Below are positions 38,563 to 51,900 of a DNA stretch of 64,000 nt, one piece after another. The position numbers were made by a program, and so were the translations under genes. Below the pieces are notes generated by a model. It saw nothing but the letters and a program-made list of their open reading frames with translations, ran no database searches and was not told where the DNA came from. Location of the stretch: positions 4,278,001-4,342,000 of the forward strand of contig JAXRKN010000040.1 in the NCBI GenBank assembly GCA_038502055.1, read 5' to 3'. How positions within the stretch are numbered: the stretch's first letter is position 1; each line of letters opens with the position of its first letter. This DNA comes from Tanytarsus gracilentus (lineage: Eukaryota > Arthropoda > Insecta > Diptera > Chironomidae).

Positions 38563-39507
38563 TTAAAATTGCTCTCCAGTTGACCGAACTGTCAATTCAG
38601 TTATATTTACTTCATATGGAGTACTCAGAATAAACATTATACATTTTGCAATTTCTGTGAAGAAATTAATATAAATTTATTGAGTTTGATTGAATTCAAT
38701 AAGGGTTCAATTACCAACTGGCTGCAAGCTGGGAGCATCGGAAAAAGTGTGCGGATTTAAGTCATCAAAATATCCACTCGCAGCTGAAAATTCACTGTCA
38801 ACCAGCCCTGGTGATATGCTCTAAAAAAACTTTTTCATAAGATAAATTAGAGATAAAAAATTTAATCTCACCGTCACTCGAACTTTACGATTGTTTGCTC
38901 TAAAAAGTTCTTGTCTAATGGTTTCAGTCAACGACGTTACAGCAAATTTAGATGGTGAGTAGGTGTTCATTGAAAAGCTCACAAAAGGAACAATGTGCCC
39001 AGCAACTGAATTAGTATTAATTATCAAACCAAAATCATTCGACTTGTTCATTAATTTAAATGCTTTTCGAGTGCAATGTAAAACACCTCGAAAATTTGTG
39101 TCAATCACTTTGTTCATATTCTCTAAAGATTTTTCGTCATCATCTAATATTTCAGCTTTTCTAAAAATATTTACAAAATGTTATCAGTTGTGGATTTTGA
39201 ACTAGGCAATATTTATTCTCTAAAAATACCTCCCAATGCCTGCATTGTTAATCAAAATGTTCACCACACCAAACTTTGACTCAATTTTCTCAAACACTTC
39301 TGTGACTTCATCGTAATCTCCAACATCACATTTATACACAAACCCGTTAAGATTTTGATCCCCAATTAATTTTTCCGTCTTCTCAGGATATTTATCCAAA
39401 CCGATAGCGATTATTCCATGTTTAATAAGCTCTTGAAATACCGCGAAACCAATACCAGATGAACTGCCAGTAACCACAGCTATTTTACCCTTCCACTTCT
39501 CAATCAT
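38563..39507 (-). CDS. SDR oxidoreductase 3, four exons, altered cofactor-site residues
   Basis: The third tandem classical SDR. Exons on the minus strand are 39507-39230, 39160-38872, 38820-38715 and 38654-38563, joined in frame by GT-AG introns of 69, 51 and 60 bases. They give 254 residues ending STGEQF. Motifs are TGSSSGIG, NNAG, the catalytic Ser in NTNSVAGH, YSPSK, SISPGLVDSEF and the C-terminal STPYEVNITELTVRS, so the fold and active site are intact. It differs at the end of the second strand: the paralogues have GLARR, whereas this one has GLDKY. An Asp there is classically linked to NAD(H) rather than NADP(H) use, so a changed cofactor preference is inferred. The last intron (after LQPV) is not seen in the other two copies. 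The sequence is more divergent, which suggests an older or faster-evolving duplicate. Confidence 0.86.
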
Positions 39508-42500
39508 GCTATAAAATTACTGAAAAGCTCAGAAAGAGTAAAATAAAGTGAGAAAAATTTGACCTTCATTTTTTATGAGTAAATAGTTTCGCTCTCATTT
39601 ACATATAAAGTAATTGCTCTCTATTTTGCGCGTTTTTTTTAAATAAAAAATATTTGTCTGAGTTTAAAAAATAAATTAAAAATTGATTTTACAGCTGTTA
39701 AAAGACACTAAAAATTACAGCACATGTTGAATGCATAGTTATTGGAAAATATCATGATAATAACTTTACGTATCTTTGTTGACATAAGAAAATTTCAGAG
39801 ATGTTGTTGTGTATGCAAAAACAAGATATAAATTCTTTTGCAACAGCAAATTGCCTAATGATATTCAGACATATCTTTCTCTTTTCCTCCATACCGAACA
39901 AACATGCAAATAATTCATAAACAGTATAGTGATTACATATCTGGCATATTTCTTCTTCTACCCTTCTGTTTGTATATTTTCATATAGAAAACTATGCAGC
40001 AACATTTATTTGTATATGTGGTGCTTTTCGATCCATGATAGAGAAGCCAACATAAATACTGCTTCCCCCCTCCCCAATGGAGATCCCACAGTCACATGCA
40101 TTCAAGAAATTTATTCGCTCTGGTATGATAAATTTTTCGCATTCCCTCACACTAAAGAAATGTTGAATATTTAGAATATTTTGCTATTCTCTATGAAAGA
40201 GAGAGAAAGCCTCTTGCCAACTAGCAACCACCATACCGCAGAAAACATGAAAAGAGTTCGTTTTCGTAAAAATTCACTCAATTTCTTCCCTCACCACACA
40301 TTTGGCATTTCAAACGAAACATTCTTGATTTTGTTAAGTGCCTCGTCATGAATGGTGGCGGCGAGAGCGGTGAGAGAGAAAACCTATTTAATTATCATAA
40401 TATTTTATATTTTTTTGAATTTATTTTCTTGTTTTTTCAACCCTTTCTGCTAATACAAAGAGAGTCACATCATATGGCATAAATTGAGGAAGAAAATTGG
40501 CTACATGTCTTCGAGGGGTTGTTGAAGAAGGGAAAAGAAAAAAAGTTGTGGCAAATAATTTTTCTCTCAGTTTTTTTTTCGTGCGGTCGGAAAAACAAAA
40601 CATACTCAATGATATTTGATATTCAACAAATTTTTCTCGCATCTTGTGGGATTGGTTTGTGGCTTAAGTCCTTTTTTAGGAAAAATAAGAAAAGTGAGAA
40701 GAGCGATCCTAACAAAACACTTGAAACGATACATGCGGAAAAAGCGGTGGCGGAGGTTTTGATGAACACATTCAGAATGATTCCCTTTTTATCGCTCGAG
40801 GCATTGAATCAATTTATTCATTCGCACAAGTGCTATAACGCACGCATTTACACAAACACGTTCACCCGCACACACGTGTTGTGTGCGTAATTCAATCAAC
40901 GAATCAACAGTTAAGGAAAAAGCAATCATTAATTTGCCTTCTTACCAGCTTCAGACGTGTAAAAGTGAAAGTTTTCGGTCTGACGCATTAATAAGGCAGC
41001 GGTTTAATTTTGAAAGAAAATTCTAGTTTAGACTATCAGTAAACTATCGAAATTCAGCTCGAGGGATTTCTTTTAATTATTTTTCTATTCAAACAATTTC
41101 AAATTGAAAATTCTTAGAAGTTTTTATTTTATTTTTTTTTGTTACATCCAACATCGATAATTATCGCCGTGGTACTTCGAAAAAGAAGAAGAAGTAAGTT
41201 TATCCCAAAGCTACAATTAGCTAATTATATTAAGAGAACGTGATCTACGTGTTACTCTACGGATTCTCGACTAAATTTTCATGCTTGCACACTTAACTTA
41301 GCGATTAGATGTGCACACTTTAAGTACTTCGCGTTATAGCTGATTTATTGTAACGGCGGTTAGTGAAAATTATCTCGGTTTAGCATCGTAAAAGAGCTCA
41401 AATTTTTGAAAATAAAGGGAGAAAATTCTTTAATGGCGAAACGAGGAAGACACAATTAAACTTTTAATTGGCAACAATTTAAATTGAAAAAAATCCCTCA
41501 AAATTCATTTAATTTTTTAAAATGTTATGAAAATGAATTAAACCACATTTTGGGGTGGATGAGGATGAAAATGAGTAGAGCAAAAGGTACAGGAATGTCG
41601 AGTGAAAGGAATATATTCGTTTGTGGTCACACATAGCATCCGAAAAATTTTCATTAAATTTTCTCCCATACATTTACGTTCAAGAGCGGCGGCAGCAGCA
41701 ACACCCCATACAAAATGACTTTAAAGTTTTATTCAATTTGCATATGAGTTATGTTGGAAAATGTTCTCGTTACCGTAAAAAGTTAACTTTTTCACTCCTT
41801 TCACATCTTTAAATTGAAATTTACATTCTAACAATTTCCTATCTAACCATGCGTTAAATGAAAGAAAAATCATTTCAGGATTTAAATATACAAACCTCAT
41901 CCGTATGAGCTCGCACACTCAAACTCGCAAAGACATGTAGATGTGAGAACATTTTGTAAATTTTGCAACTCATCAAAAGGATGTTCTTCAATCTCTTCTT
42001 TCTTTCTCGATTTACGTTGTCACTTGGGTGGTGTGTGGCGGCGGCGGTATGAAGCAAGAAGAATAAATGTTTCTATAGCTCTGCATCATATATGCTTTGA
42101 AAAAGCGAACTGAATAAGATGAAGAAGGTTGGAAAAATAAATAAAGAAATGTTAAAGATTACAGAAGAGTTAGCATTTTAAATAAACAGCGAAAGTCGTT
42201 GAGAAATTCATCAAAATGACACGCTCTGCTTTTTATGTTTGTGCAAGAAAAAAAAATATCAAACGAAGTCGACTTCATCGTTGAAAAAGAGCAAGGAGGA
42301 CGTTGTGAATATGACCCAACGAGCAAATCATCAAAATTTTGAAATAAATAATTTAAAATATTTCAATTTTTGATTAAAACTTAAAAATAGATTTCATGAA
42401 AATTGCTCGCAGGGCACAAAGTACTCAAAATTCCCTCAAATCATGAAAATTAAGTAATATATTTGAGAAACTTTTTTTCGCCTTGCTCGGCAATCAAAAA

Positions 42501-45500
42501 TTCCATGTGTCGTTAAATGTAATGACATGTCTCATCATCTAATGAGAGCGAGAACGAGGAGAGATTATGTGCAATGTCATTAATTCTAATGCGATTCTAA
42601 TTTGACGGAAATTTTCTTTTGATTAAAATTTTTTTGCAGTCACTTCAAGTACCACACTTTATCCATACATTCTTCAGCTTCTAACGAGAGGGAAAATTTC
42701 ATTTTTAATTGAATTATTCACACATAAAAACATGTTAACTGAATATAATCCAACCTATGCTGTATTTGGAGAATAATACATAGTTGAAAATCACCAGAAG
42801 CGTTTTTTTATTTCGCAGCACAGGAGAGAGAATAGTTTCATGTAGACGATTATTTAAAGTCATTTACACAAAATTCTATTAAATTGCTGCTTTTTGTTCT
42901 TATCTTTCTATTCACATCATAACCATCAGCCATAATCATGATCTAGTTTAAGTTTCTTAGAAATTTACACCTTTTTGCCCCTTTTCGTGCTCTGGCAATT
43001 TCTCTCTCTGGTTATTGTTGCCTCGTACACAAATTATTATTCTTCTTCGTGCCGCATGTAAAAATACTTATCTGCCACAATCTTTTCTACCTCCATCCCA
43101 CACTTAATGGATGATATTGTAAAGAGTTAGAGTCAAATTGTATTTAAATACAAGAAAATTACGACAGCAAAATTATCCAGAAACCTTTTTTTCTGCCACG
43201 TTTAATGTAAAGCAACAGCAGCAGGCAGGCAAAGGAACAAATGTGAGTGAGGAGGAAAATGGCAAAAAGTAATTGCATAAATTTTAATGATTTTCAAATG
43301 AAAATCTTTATGAAAATTTTACCTAAATTGCTGTGTGGGTGTTGGGGTGGAGTGTTTCTTACTCACTTGTTAATGCCTGCTATTACTCTCACACCACGCA
43401 CATTCTTAATGGGTAGATTTGCCTTCTGCTAAATCGGAGTAAAATGTTTTTGATCCTGCGTACCTTAACACTGATATTTTAATTATAATGTAGCATCATC
43501 ATTTTCCGCCAATTCATTAAATGATTTTAAACAGAGCAAGGAGGCGAAGAAGTGAACGAGAGAAAAGTTCGTGCATCAATTAATCTCAATTAGAAGCGAA
43601 TCTTGACCTTTTTTTTCTCTGGAAGTGTATGCTTCAACATCTTTTTTCTCAGCTCCTTTAATAGCCACTATATTGCAATGCAAATTATTTACACTTTTCT
43701 CGGCAATCGAGAGAGCAACAGTAGAGGAGAAATATTTCTGCTCCCTCTCCAGTGCTTATTAATTTATCTTCAACTTTTCCACTCTACACTCGTTATACAA
43801 CAAGTTCTCTTCTTATGCAAGCACTCAACAGTATTTTTTAAGAAAAAATTATTGCTTTGGTCTTGCAATTATGATGAAAATTATGATTTTACTTTTGAAA
43901 GAAATTCGTTCTTAAAAAAAGTGTTTTCTCATTGATTTTTTTTCTTCAGCTTTACTAAAAGGTTCGTTTTAAATGCTATACACAAAAAAATAAAATTTAT
44001 TTATGTTAAAAATAAACCGGAAAGTGGAAAAAAGTGTCCAAAAATCAGCCATGATTTATGGAAGAGAAAGCGGCGTTTGAAAATCCCTTGCAGGGGTGTG
44101 CTATGGGCAGGATACATGCCATGAAGCGTGCTTATGTATGTGAATGTGTGACGACGAAAGAAAAAAGGATTAAGTTTGCGTTTCTCACTTCGTCCACCCT
44201 TCCTTCCTTTTTTATTTCTAATCGAAAGTAGTCAGCCAAAGAGGAGAATTTAAAAAAGGACGAAAGAAAACTAATAATTTTTATCAGAGGGAGGCCAAAT
44301 TTATTTATTGGCCATAAATTTTCCTCAAAACGGTCTTGTGTATGCCTCTCTGCATCCTTACAAATCGTCCCACGATTTTTTTGAGGTGTGGATTGGGAAG
44401 AAAGAAATATAGCCATTCATATGAAGCATCACTCACACAGAACGGCACATAGACTATTTGTGACCCTGGAAAATCTCTGCTCTGGGTTTAAATTGCAACA
44501 CGAAACCTTTAGACGGGCGAAAAGAAAAAGTTTAATTCTGGACGTCTAGAAAATTACAAAACTTGATGAGCAATGTAGCGTAAAAATGTTTTTTCTTCTT
44601 GCTTCCTCATCGACGACTCTCTTTTATGTACAGCATCGAGTGGTTTAATAGTACATTCACGTTCTAATATATCCATTTACCATAACCATCGAGTGAAGAG
44701 ACAATAAAATTTAAAGTTATTTTAGAAAGAGAGAGGAGGAAAAATTTATCGGATATCATGTCAATGGCGACGCTTGAAGAAGTCCATTCGTGTGTGAGTT
44801 TATGGAGAATGAATTGTGGAAACTTTTCCCATTTTCCATGTTTGCATTCTCACTCTTTAAATTGATGCTCATTCACTCACATTATTTTTCAGTGAAAAAA
44901 AGTCCGTTTCTAGCAGTGAGGAAAATAACTTTTATTTCTTCTTCGACGTTATCGAGCGCAAAATGAGACAGAATGGTGAAAAGTTAGAGACGCATTTCGA
45001 GGATACAATCAATCGTTCGCAAAGTCGAAGACAGATGACAATTTTTCAAAGTTGGTGGTGCATGCACCATATATTTTTCCTCTATACGGAGCTTCCCTTC
45101 CGAGAGAACTGCGATTTCCAAAACTCAATTATGAAAAGTTTTCAAAACATTAATTTTATCGTATTGGAGAAAGTTTTTTTAAAGATTTTTATGGCGCAAT
45201 TTTTATTAGAAGAAATCTTCAAGAACTTTTCTGATGTTTGTACTCCAAATTTTATGACAAAATTCGATCTTCCTTGTTTTCAAAAGTCAATTTTTTTTCA
45301 ACAAAATAGAGAATTTTTATTGCATTATTTTCAGCTCAGCCATCATAAATCTATTTGCATATTTTTTTCCATGAGTCGAAAAAAAACAATCAGAAAAACT
45401 ATGTACACTAATAATTCTCTGAAACAAATGTTTCCTTCCTCAACTGCTGCTTCGATCCCTTGGCTGCTCCTCATTCCCAAATAACGTTTTTTTCACTCGA

Positions 45501-47935
45501 TTTCAAATTCGCCAGAGCAAGTAAAAATTTTTGAATATAAATATTTTAAAATGACGACAATTTCATAAACAAAAAGAGAGAGCAAGAATGAAATTGGAAG
45601 AAAACAAAAACGTTTTCATGGTAAACATTTTGTCGTATTGTGGAAGTGGAAGAGGAAAAAAGAGTTAATGGCACTGTAATCGCATTTTTCAATGAACGAC
45701 AGAAATAAATTTTCTACGAGCTTGAAACTTCGCTCAGGAATTATAATTGCATTTTGTAAACAGGAAAAAATTTCTACGACAAAAGGTTGTAAATTAAAAA
45801 AGGACGTTCTGTTGCATACTCCAGCATGATCTCCCCTCCCGCACATACACGAGTGAATTAATTTTAATAACCATTTTTTTATTTCGCATGCTGTTTCAAG
45901 CACACACACGTATGAGTATTAAAAAAGAACTACCGCTCTCGAGTATATTATGAGCAACAGTGAGAATAAAAGTGAGGAAAAACTCTTAATTTCCTTAATG
46001 ATATACATATATATGTGAGTGCAAGATGAAAGAGGTAAAAAAAGGAAAATGAATTACCATGGAAAGAGAGCACCCGCGCGGTGTAGTAAAATAATGAGTA
46101 ATTTCATAGCGTATATCCGCTATGAATTTTTATATTACATTAAGATTATGCGCTATGATAAGAAAGTGCCATAGTGACTTTTAATAACCTGAAAAAAAGA
46201 GAGAGGTAGAAAATAATCATAAAAAGCGGAAAATGTTTATTTTTCTCTCTCTGTATGTGTTCACATCATCATGAGTCTGGACGTTATTATTTTTATTCGG
46301 TATGTGCTTGTGGAAAGCATATCAACACCTAACCTGGAAGTGGAATAATAATAAAAGGCGGAAAGCATTTTTAATTACACATATGAATAAGAGGGAGGTA
46401 AAAATTACTGGCGATGAATATCAAAAAAGTACTTAAGGGGGATTTTTGATTACTTTATATATGAGAGGGAAATTCACTTATGGCTGTTGCTTAAAAGGCT
46501 TCTAGAGCTTATTTTTTTTACTCTTTGCAATAACTATAAACACTTGTTCACGATTATTAAGTTCACTACAACACTTCTTTCCTCCTCCGAGTGTGTCGAA
46601 TGAGAGGAAGCAGGAAAAATTCACTTAACAGGAAGTGTAATTTATGGTAGCAGAAAAAAATTGTGTATAATCCGAAAAAACGAGTGCTAAAGCAGAAAAG
46701 TGTAATTAAATGCTTAGGTGAACATTATTCTTCACATGTTGCTTTCTTCCCTTCTTCTTTTTACACCGTTCATACAGCGAGGTGCTGCTGCGATGATAAA
46801 AGAAGGAAGAATAAATTAAATTTTTCACCCTCAATTTAAGAAACTGAGAGCTTTAAGCTTAAATTTGTGAGGAGAGAAAAAAATTCATCAATCTTTATTT
46901 AATTTTTGAGAAAGTCCGAACAAAGTCTTCTATCAAGTCGATAGCAATATATAAAAGGAAACTTCACCTCATTGAAATTGATTAGAAAATTTCATTCACG
47001 AACTTCATTTTCCGTTTTTCTTCATTTAATCATTTTCTTTGTGTATTTTATTTGATGATTGAGGGAAAACTTTTGCATTGCAATGCGCGAGGGCAGCAGA
47101 GAGTTAAACAGATATAAAACTTTTCCTCCTCCACGTATATAAAGCTCATTTAAAATGCAAATTTTTTCCTTATTTAAATTGCAATTTTCCTTTATTTCAG
47201 ATTAGTTGAGAGCGAAGGAAAATTTTTCATTTACATTTCAGCGATTAAATAGAAAATTAAATTTATTTATTTTTACACATTTAAAAATTTTTTTCACTGA
47301 CTAGTGAAACTCGCCAAAAAACATTTTACCGACGGATGATGCTCACATCCTCTCACTCTTTTCCTCTTAACTCGGTACATGCATTAAAAAGAGCAAATAC
47401 CATCGGAATGAAAATTCCGCTAACATTCAACAACCACCCACGCCGCTGTGTGTGCGCGCTAATATTTAATTTTACAATTTATGGCTTTAGATAATTAAAT
47501 ATTATTTATATCATTTTACGTATAGACAACAAGAGTAACAACAAATAAAGTTAATGTGTTTATCATCAAACGCGAGTGAGAGAGAGGATAATGTGAAAAG
47601 TATGTAAATTTTGTCTCCGGCATTTTTGATGCCAGAAAATATTTTTCCCTCCAAGCTACACGTCAAGCCATAAATTTTGTCCACAAATTTGTTAAAATAT
47701 TTCACTCACAAATCTTTTTTCGCTTATGACCGTGGAAATTTTCAAAAGATAGAAAGAGCAGATTTTCTCTAGCACTCAAAAATAACTTTTCATATCTCTC
47801 ATATTGCACAAATTTTCCAGCCAGAAATTATTGTTATTATATTTTCATAAATGCGGCGGTTTGTGACGATTTAGGAATGGAGGTGGGGGTTGTGGTATTT
47901 AGGGGAAGGGAGATTAGAGTCAAATGAGCGAGCAT
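39508..47935. other. Intergenic, no firm gene
   Basis: Noncoding AT-rich sequence between the SDR cluster and the forkhead gene. The longest open frame is 44963-45484 plus (173 codons), Phe-, Lys- and Ser-rich with no domain. A possible noncoding first exon lies at 41038-41193 (see findings). As 3' flank of a forkhead regulator, it may hold enhancers; that is inference. Confidence 0.5.
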
Positions 47936-48999
47936 CTATTTTCTAATTAAATTTTCAATTGTAAAATTTGTTGATTTCAAATTCATTTTAGTGCTATCAT
48001 TATCGCGAGTCATTAAATCGGGACTCGACTGACTATGGCTTACACGATTGCAGTCATTAATTGCCGCATGGAAATTTATTTGATGCAAAAATTGATTTTT
48101 CAGCAGCTTATCTAAATTGCTCAAATAATTGGCGGGAAATTTTGTGGCGTCGGTTGACTCCAAGGCATTAATGGGCTTAGTGGCTTCATCATGACTCTGT
48201 TCAGCTGTTGCCGCATCATTATCACTGTTTTCGCTGTCATCATAATCTGCCTTTATGACTCCATTTGCTTGCTGTTGCCGCTGCTGCGACTCGAGACTAC
48301 TTAATGCAAATGCCTGTGCATGTTGTAAATGTGCTCTCTGCACTAATTCGGGGTAGATCGTGAATGCTGATGGCTGCTGATGAAACTGCCCGCTTAATAG
48401 CATTTTCGCATGTCTCTGCCTTCGCGTTCGCCGTCGACGATAATTACCAGCGTCAAACATATCAGCTGCACTTGGGTCGAGCATCCAATAGCTTCCCTTT
48501 CCATTTTCGCCCGTCGACTCCTCGCCCGATGTCGTTTTCTCACGTGGCACTTTGATGAAGCAATCGTTCAAGCTAAGATTGTGACGTATAGAGTTCTGCC
48601 ATCCTTGCTTATTCTCACGATAGTACGGAAAACTATTTAATTCAGGTTGAGAGGATAATGAGAGGAAAGGAGAAAAGGTTAAGCGGATTATTATGCAGTT
48701 CTCACGTGAATTACTCACTTGTCCATAATAAATTTATAAATTCCACTGAGCGTCAATCTCTGATTGGAACTCGACGATATGGCCATGGCGATAAGTGCGA
48801 TATAGGAAAAAGGCGGTTTTTCCGGTCGATGTGATGCTTTCATAAATGAAAATGGCAAAGACCATATCGAGTTCGAGAGACCGAACGAGTACGGTGATAG
48901 TGGCGAGATGTATCGGTTCGTATTTGCAATAAAATGTACATCACTATTTAAATTATTTAACTGATCAAGCGTTGAAAAAGTAGCGTAATGAGGTAGCAT
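47936..48999 (-). CDS. FoxL1: Forkhead transcription factor, FoxL1 type (fd64A-like), two exons
   Basis: A nuclear DNA-binding regulator. Exon 1 is 48999-48719 and exon 2 is 48632-47936 on the minus strand, with an 86-base intron (donor GTGAGT, acceptor ATAG) inside the forkhead domain. The 325-residue product has the forkhead domain at about residues 58-165: RPEKPPFSYIALIAMAIS, the recognition helix WQNSIRHNLSLNDCF, and the wing GKGSYWMLDPSAADMF followed by GNYRRRRTRRQR. The GNYRRRR stretch directly after the wing and the insertion after VPREK match the FoxL1 group better than FoxC, FoxD or FoxE. The C-terminal region is Gln-rich then acidic, and the protein ends FTIENLIRK, an eh1-like motif known in other Fox proteins to bind Groucho corepressors. 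Splicing yields IMDNFPYY where family members often have IMDKFPYY. In Drosophila the orthologue acts in embryonic mesoderm development; the role here is inferred. Confidence 0.9.
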
Positions 49000-51900
49000 T
49001 TTTTTTAATTCCTTATCACTTTCACTTTAAAATATTTTTATTATAATCCATATGAGTTAGACACATCCGAATGAGTTGATCGTTGAAAGAAAACTGAAAG
49101 TGATCGATGTAAATGTTTTCTCTAAAAATTGAAGCTCACTTCCAATCATCACCGAAAATGTGTTAAAGATGAGGGGGAGCGAGAGAGAGAGAGAGAAAGA
49201 AAGATTTTATGACTATTTATTTAATTGTATGCAAAACACTAAGAAAACATTTTTTTCCTCTCGTGTGTTTTCATTTCGTAAACGATCCTCGACTTTGTGC
49301 GCGCCTCATAAAGACACATATGCCGCAATGATCTCAAGGAAAAAGAAACAAATGAAAATATTCAGAGCGAAAACAGAGAAAATTGAGCAGTTAACACATT
49401 AGTTTGTTTCACAAACAAGAGAATTTTTCTCTTTGATTTTTTATTTCCCCTTTTCATGTTTTTCTCATTTCAATTTAAAACATATACAAAAGGCGGCTTT
49501 ACTAAGAAGATCAAATTTGTTTAAAGGAAATGCACACAAACCACGCCTTTTTTCTCACACATATGTACGTCGATCGTTCCCTCTTTAAGATCACCAACGA
49601 CAGCAAACAGTGAAATTGTCACTTCACAGAGATTCTTTATGCTCCAATAAAAAATAAACAGATATCTGAATGTATTTATCGCCTACATTAATTGCTCGTT
49701 TTATATTGCTTTTTTATGATGCTAGGAAATGGAAAAAACTTCTTCCTAGTACATAACTAGATTGATCATAAAAAAATTCACTTGTCAATAAAAAGTAGAA
49801 TTTTCATCTGGAAATCAACAAGGAAGATATTTAGCATAAAAATAAGGATTAATTAATTTTTTAATTTTTCATAAAAAATGTAAAATTAAATAATTTAAGC
49901 GAAAAAGTTAAATTAAATTAATTTAAATAATGATCAATGAAATTTAAGTTCTAAATAAATTATTCTGTATTCAATTTTTTTAAAATTGATGGACTTCGTT
50001 CGATCTGGCAAAAATGTTTTTAGATAAATTTATTTTGAGTTTTAATTTCAGTTTAAAACATTTTTATAAATCCTCGAAAATCCAAAAAAACCTTCGTCTC
50101 CACATTTAACACAACATAAATTAAATTAACAGGGAAAAGTTATGAAAATTGTTGACAGATAACTCGAGAGAGAAATTTTTATGTTTTAGACAAAACTCAC
50201 TCGTAAAATTTCTCCCTTTCATAAAAGTTTATATCTCTAGAAAATTTCTCGGAATTATTGTCAAAAAAGGGCATAACCATAAAAATAATACAACAACATC
50301 ACAAAAAATAATGCACGATGTGTTTATAATAATTTCGAGGATAATCTTAACAACAAGAAATTTCAGTGTCAGAGCAGCGTTAAATGAAAATCTCTTGCTT
50401 GCTCAAGGAAAGAAAAAGAAGAAAAATGCTTGAATGATAAGACATAATTAACACCTGAGCACCTCCGTTCATCCTCATTGTCGTCGTTTCTTTAACGCCG
50501 TCGCCGTTGAAATTTCATGATCCTCTCAAATCACCCAGACACTTAATTTTCCATCCCGTTGTTTCGCATCAACAGCTTTCAACAAATTTTACGACATTTT
50601 TGCTCGGTAGTTATGGGTGAAAGTTCCTTTCATTCCATTCACGACAGTGCTGAGTGAACAATGTACGTTTGAAGGATCGCTCAAATGAGATTTTAATGTT
50701 GTGAAACAAATGACTTAGAAATCGGCAACACTGTGCCACACTCTCTCTCTCCGCACATAACATAACCCGAAGTGCACTTAAAAGGCATCAAATTTCAAAA
50801 GTGTATTTGACGATGATCGTAAAAAAAATTGTAACATGAATTTAATTACCATGGGAGAAGATAATTTCCAGAAATTGAAACATCTTTTCGATCGAAATAT
50901 ATAAAAAAATTTAGTGTCTCGTCATATAAAATGAGGGGAGCGCGAGTGAATTTGTAACATTGACTGGCAATATCGTGGATTGCATTTTAAATACCCATGG
51001 CATGATATCACTTCACAGTCGATATTACAATAATTTGAAAATACTAATTAAAATGCCATTTAGTGTTGTTGAATGAGGAGAATAGAGGGAGTTTTTTGAT
51101 CGTTAAAATCCCCGGAATTAAACAGAATATGCGGAATGGAATGTGTTTGAAAATTGAAATTTTACGAGCCACCTAATGCTTTGAGTGTTTTTTATGTATA
51201 ATCTGGCGTTTCTTTTTTTATTGTGGCTTCAACAAAAATTCTCGAGTATATAGCAGTCAAACGCATTTTGATGAGGAGATTTTTATTATGAGCCTCATAT
51301 TTTTTCAATAAACATGAAAATTCCCTCAAGACTCCAAAATTATTTCCTCCCTAAAAATTATTATTTTTTAATATCAAGAAGCCGAAAAAAAAGTTTTTCT
51401 TTCTTTCTTCACTATAAAATTACTGTAATTTAAAAATATTTTTCTTCACTCGCAGCCATTTTCACCCACTTGAGTCATTCACATTATAAGCCGAGAAGTG
51501 AGAACGATTCGTTACGCGTATAGTATAAACACTGCTAATTGATTCAATTAGTGGACTCATCAAACGACTTACGAGAGAAAAATAGGCGTTACCAGTGCCA
51601 GTGAGTGAAAATTGCCGCTGAGTTGAACGATGAAAATTTTCAATGTATTATGAGGAAAAAAGTTTTTTTAATGACGTAAATTTTTTATTGCTCGCAAAAT
51701 TAAAATTCGAAAATGCAGAAAATTTTTAATGGCCTGTGAAGTCCGTAAATCAGTTTGGTGTGTTTAAAAAGTCATCTAAAAATTTTCATGCTTGCCGCAA
51801 ACCTACTCGACATTCTTTAGGGAGTTTTTTGAATGAACTTTAAATAATGCAAAATTAGAAAATCAGTTTTTAGAACTTAAAAATTCTCGAAAAATCCGTA

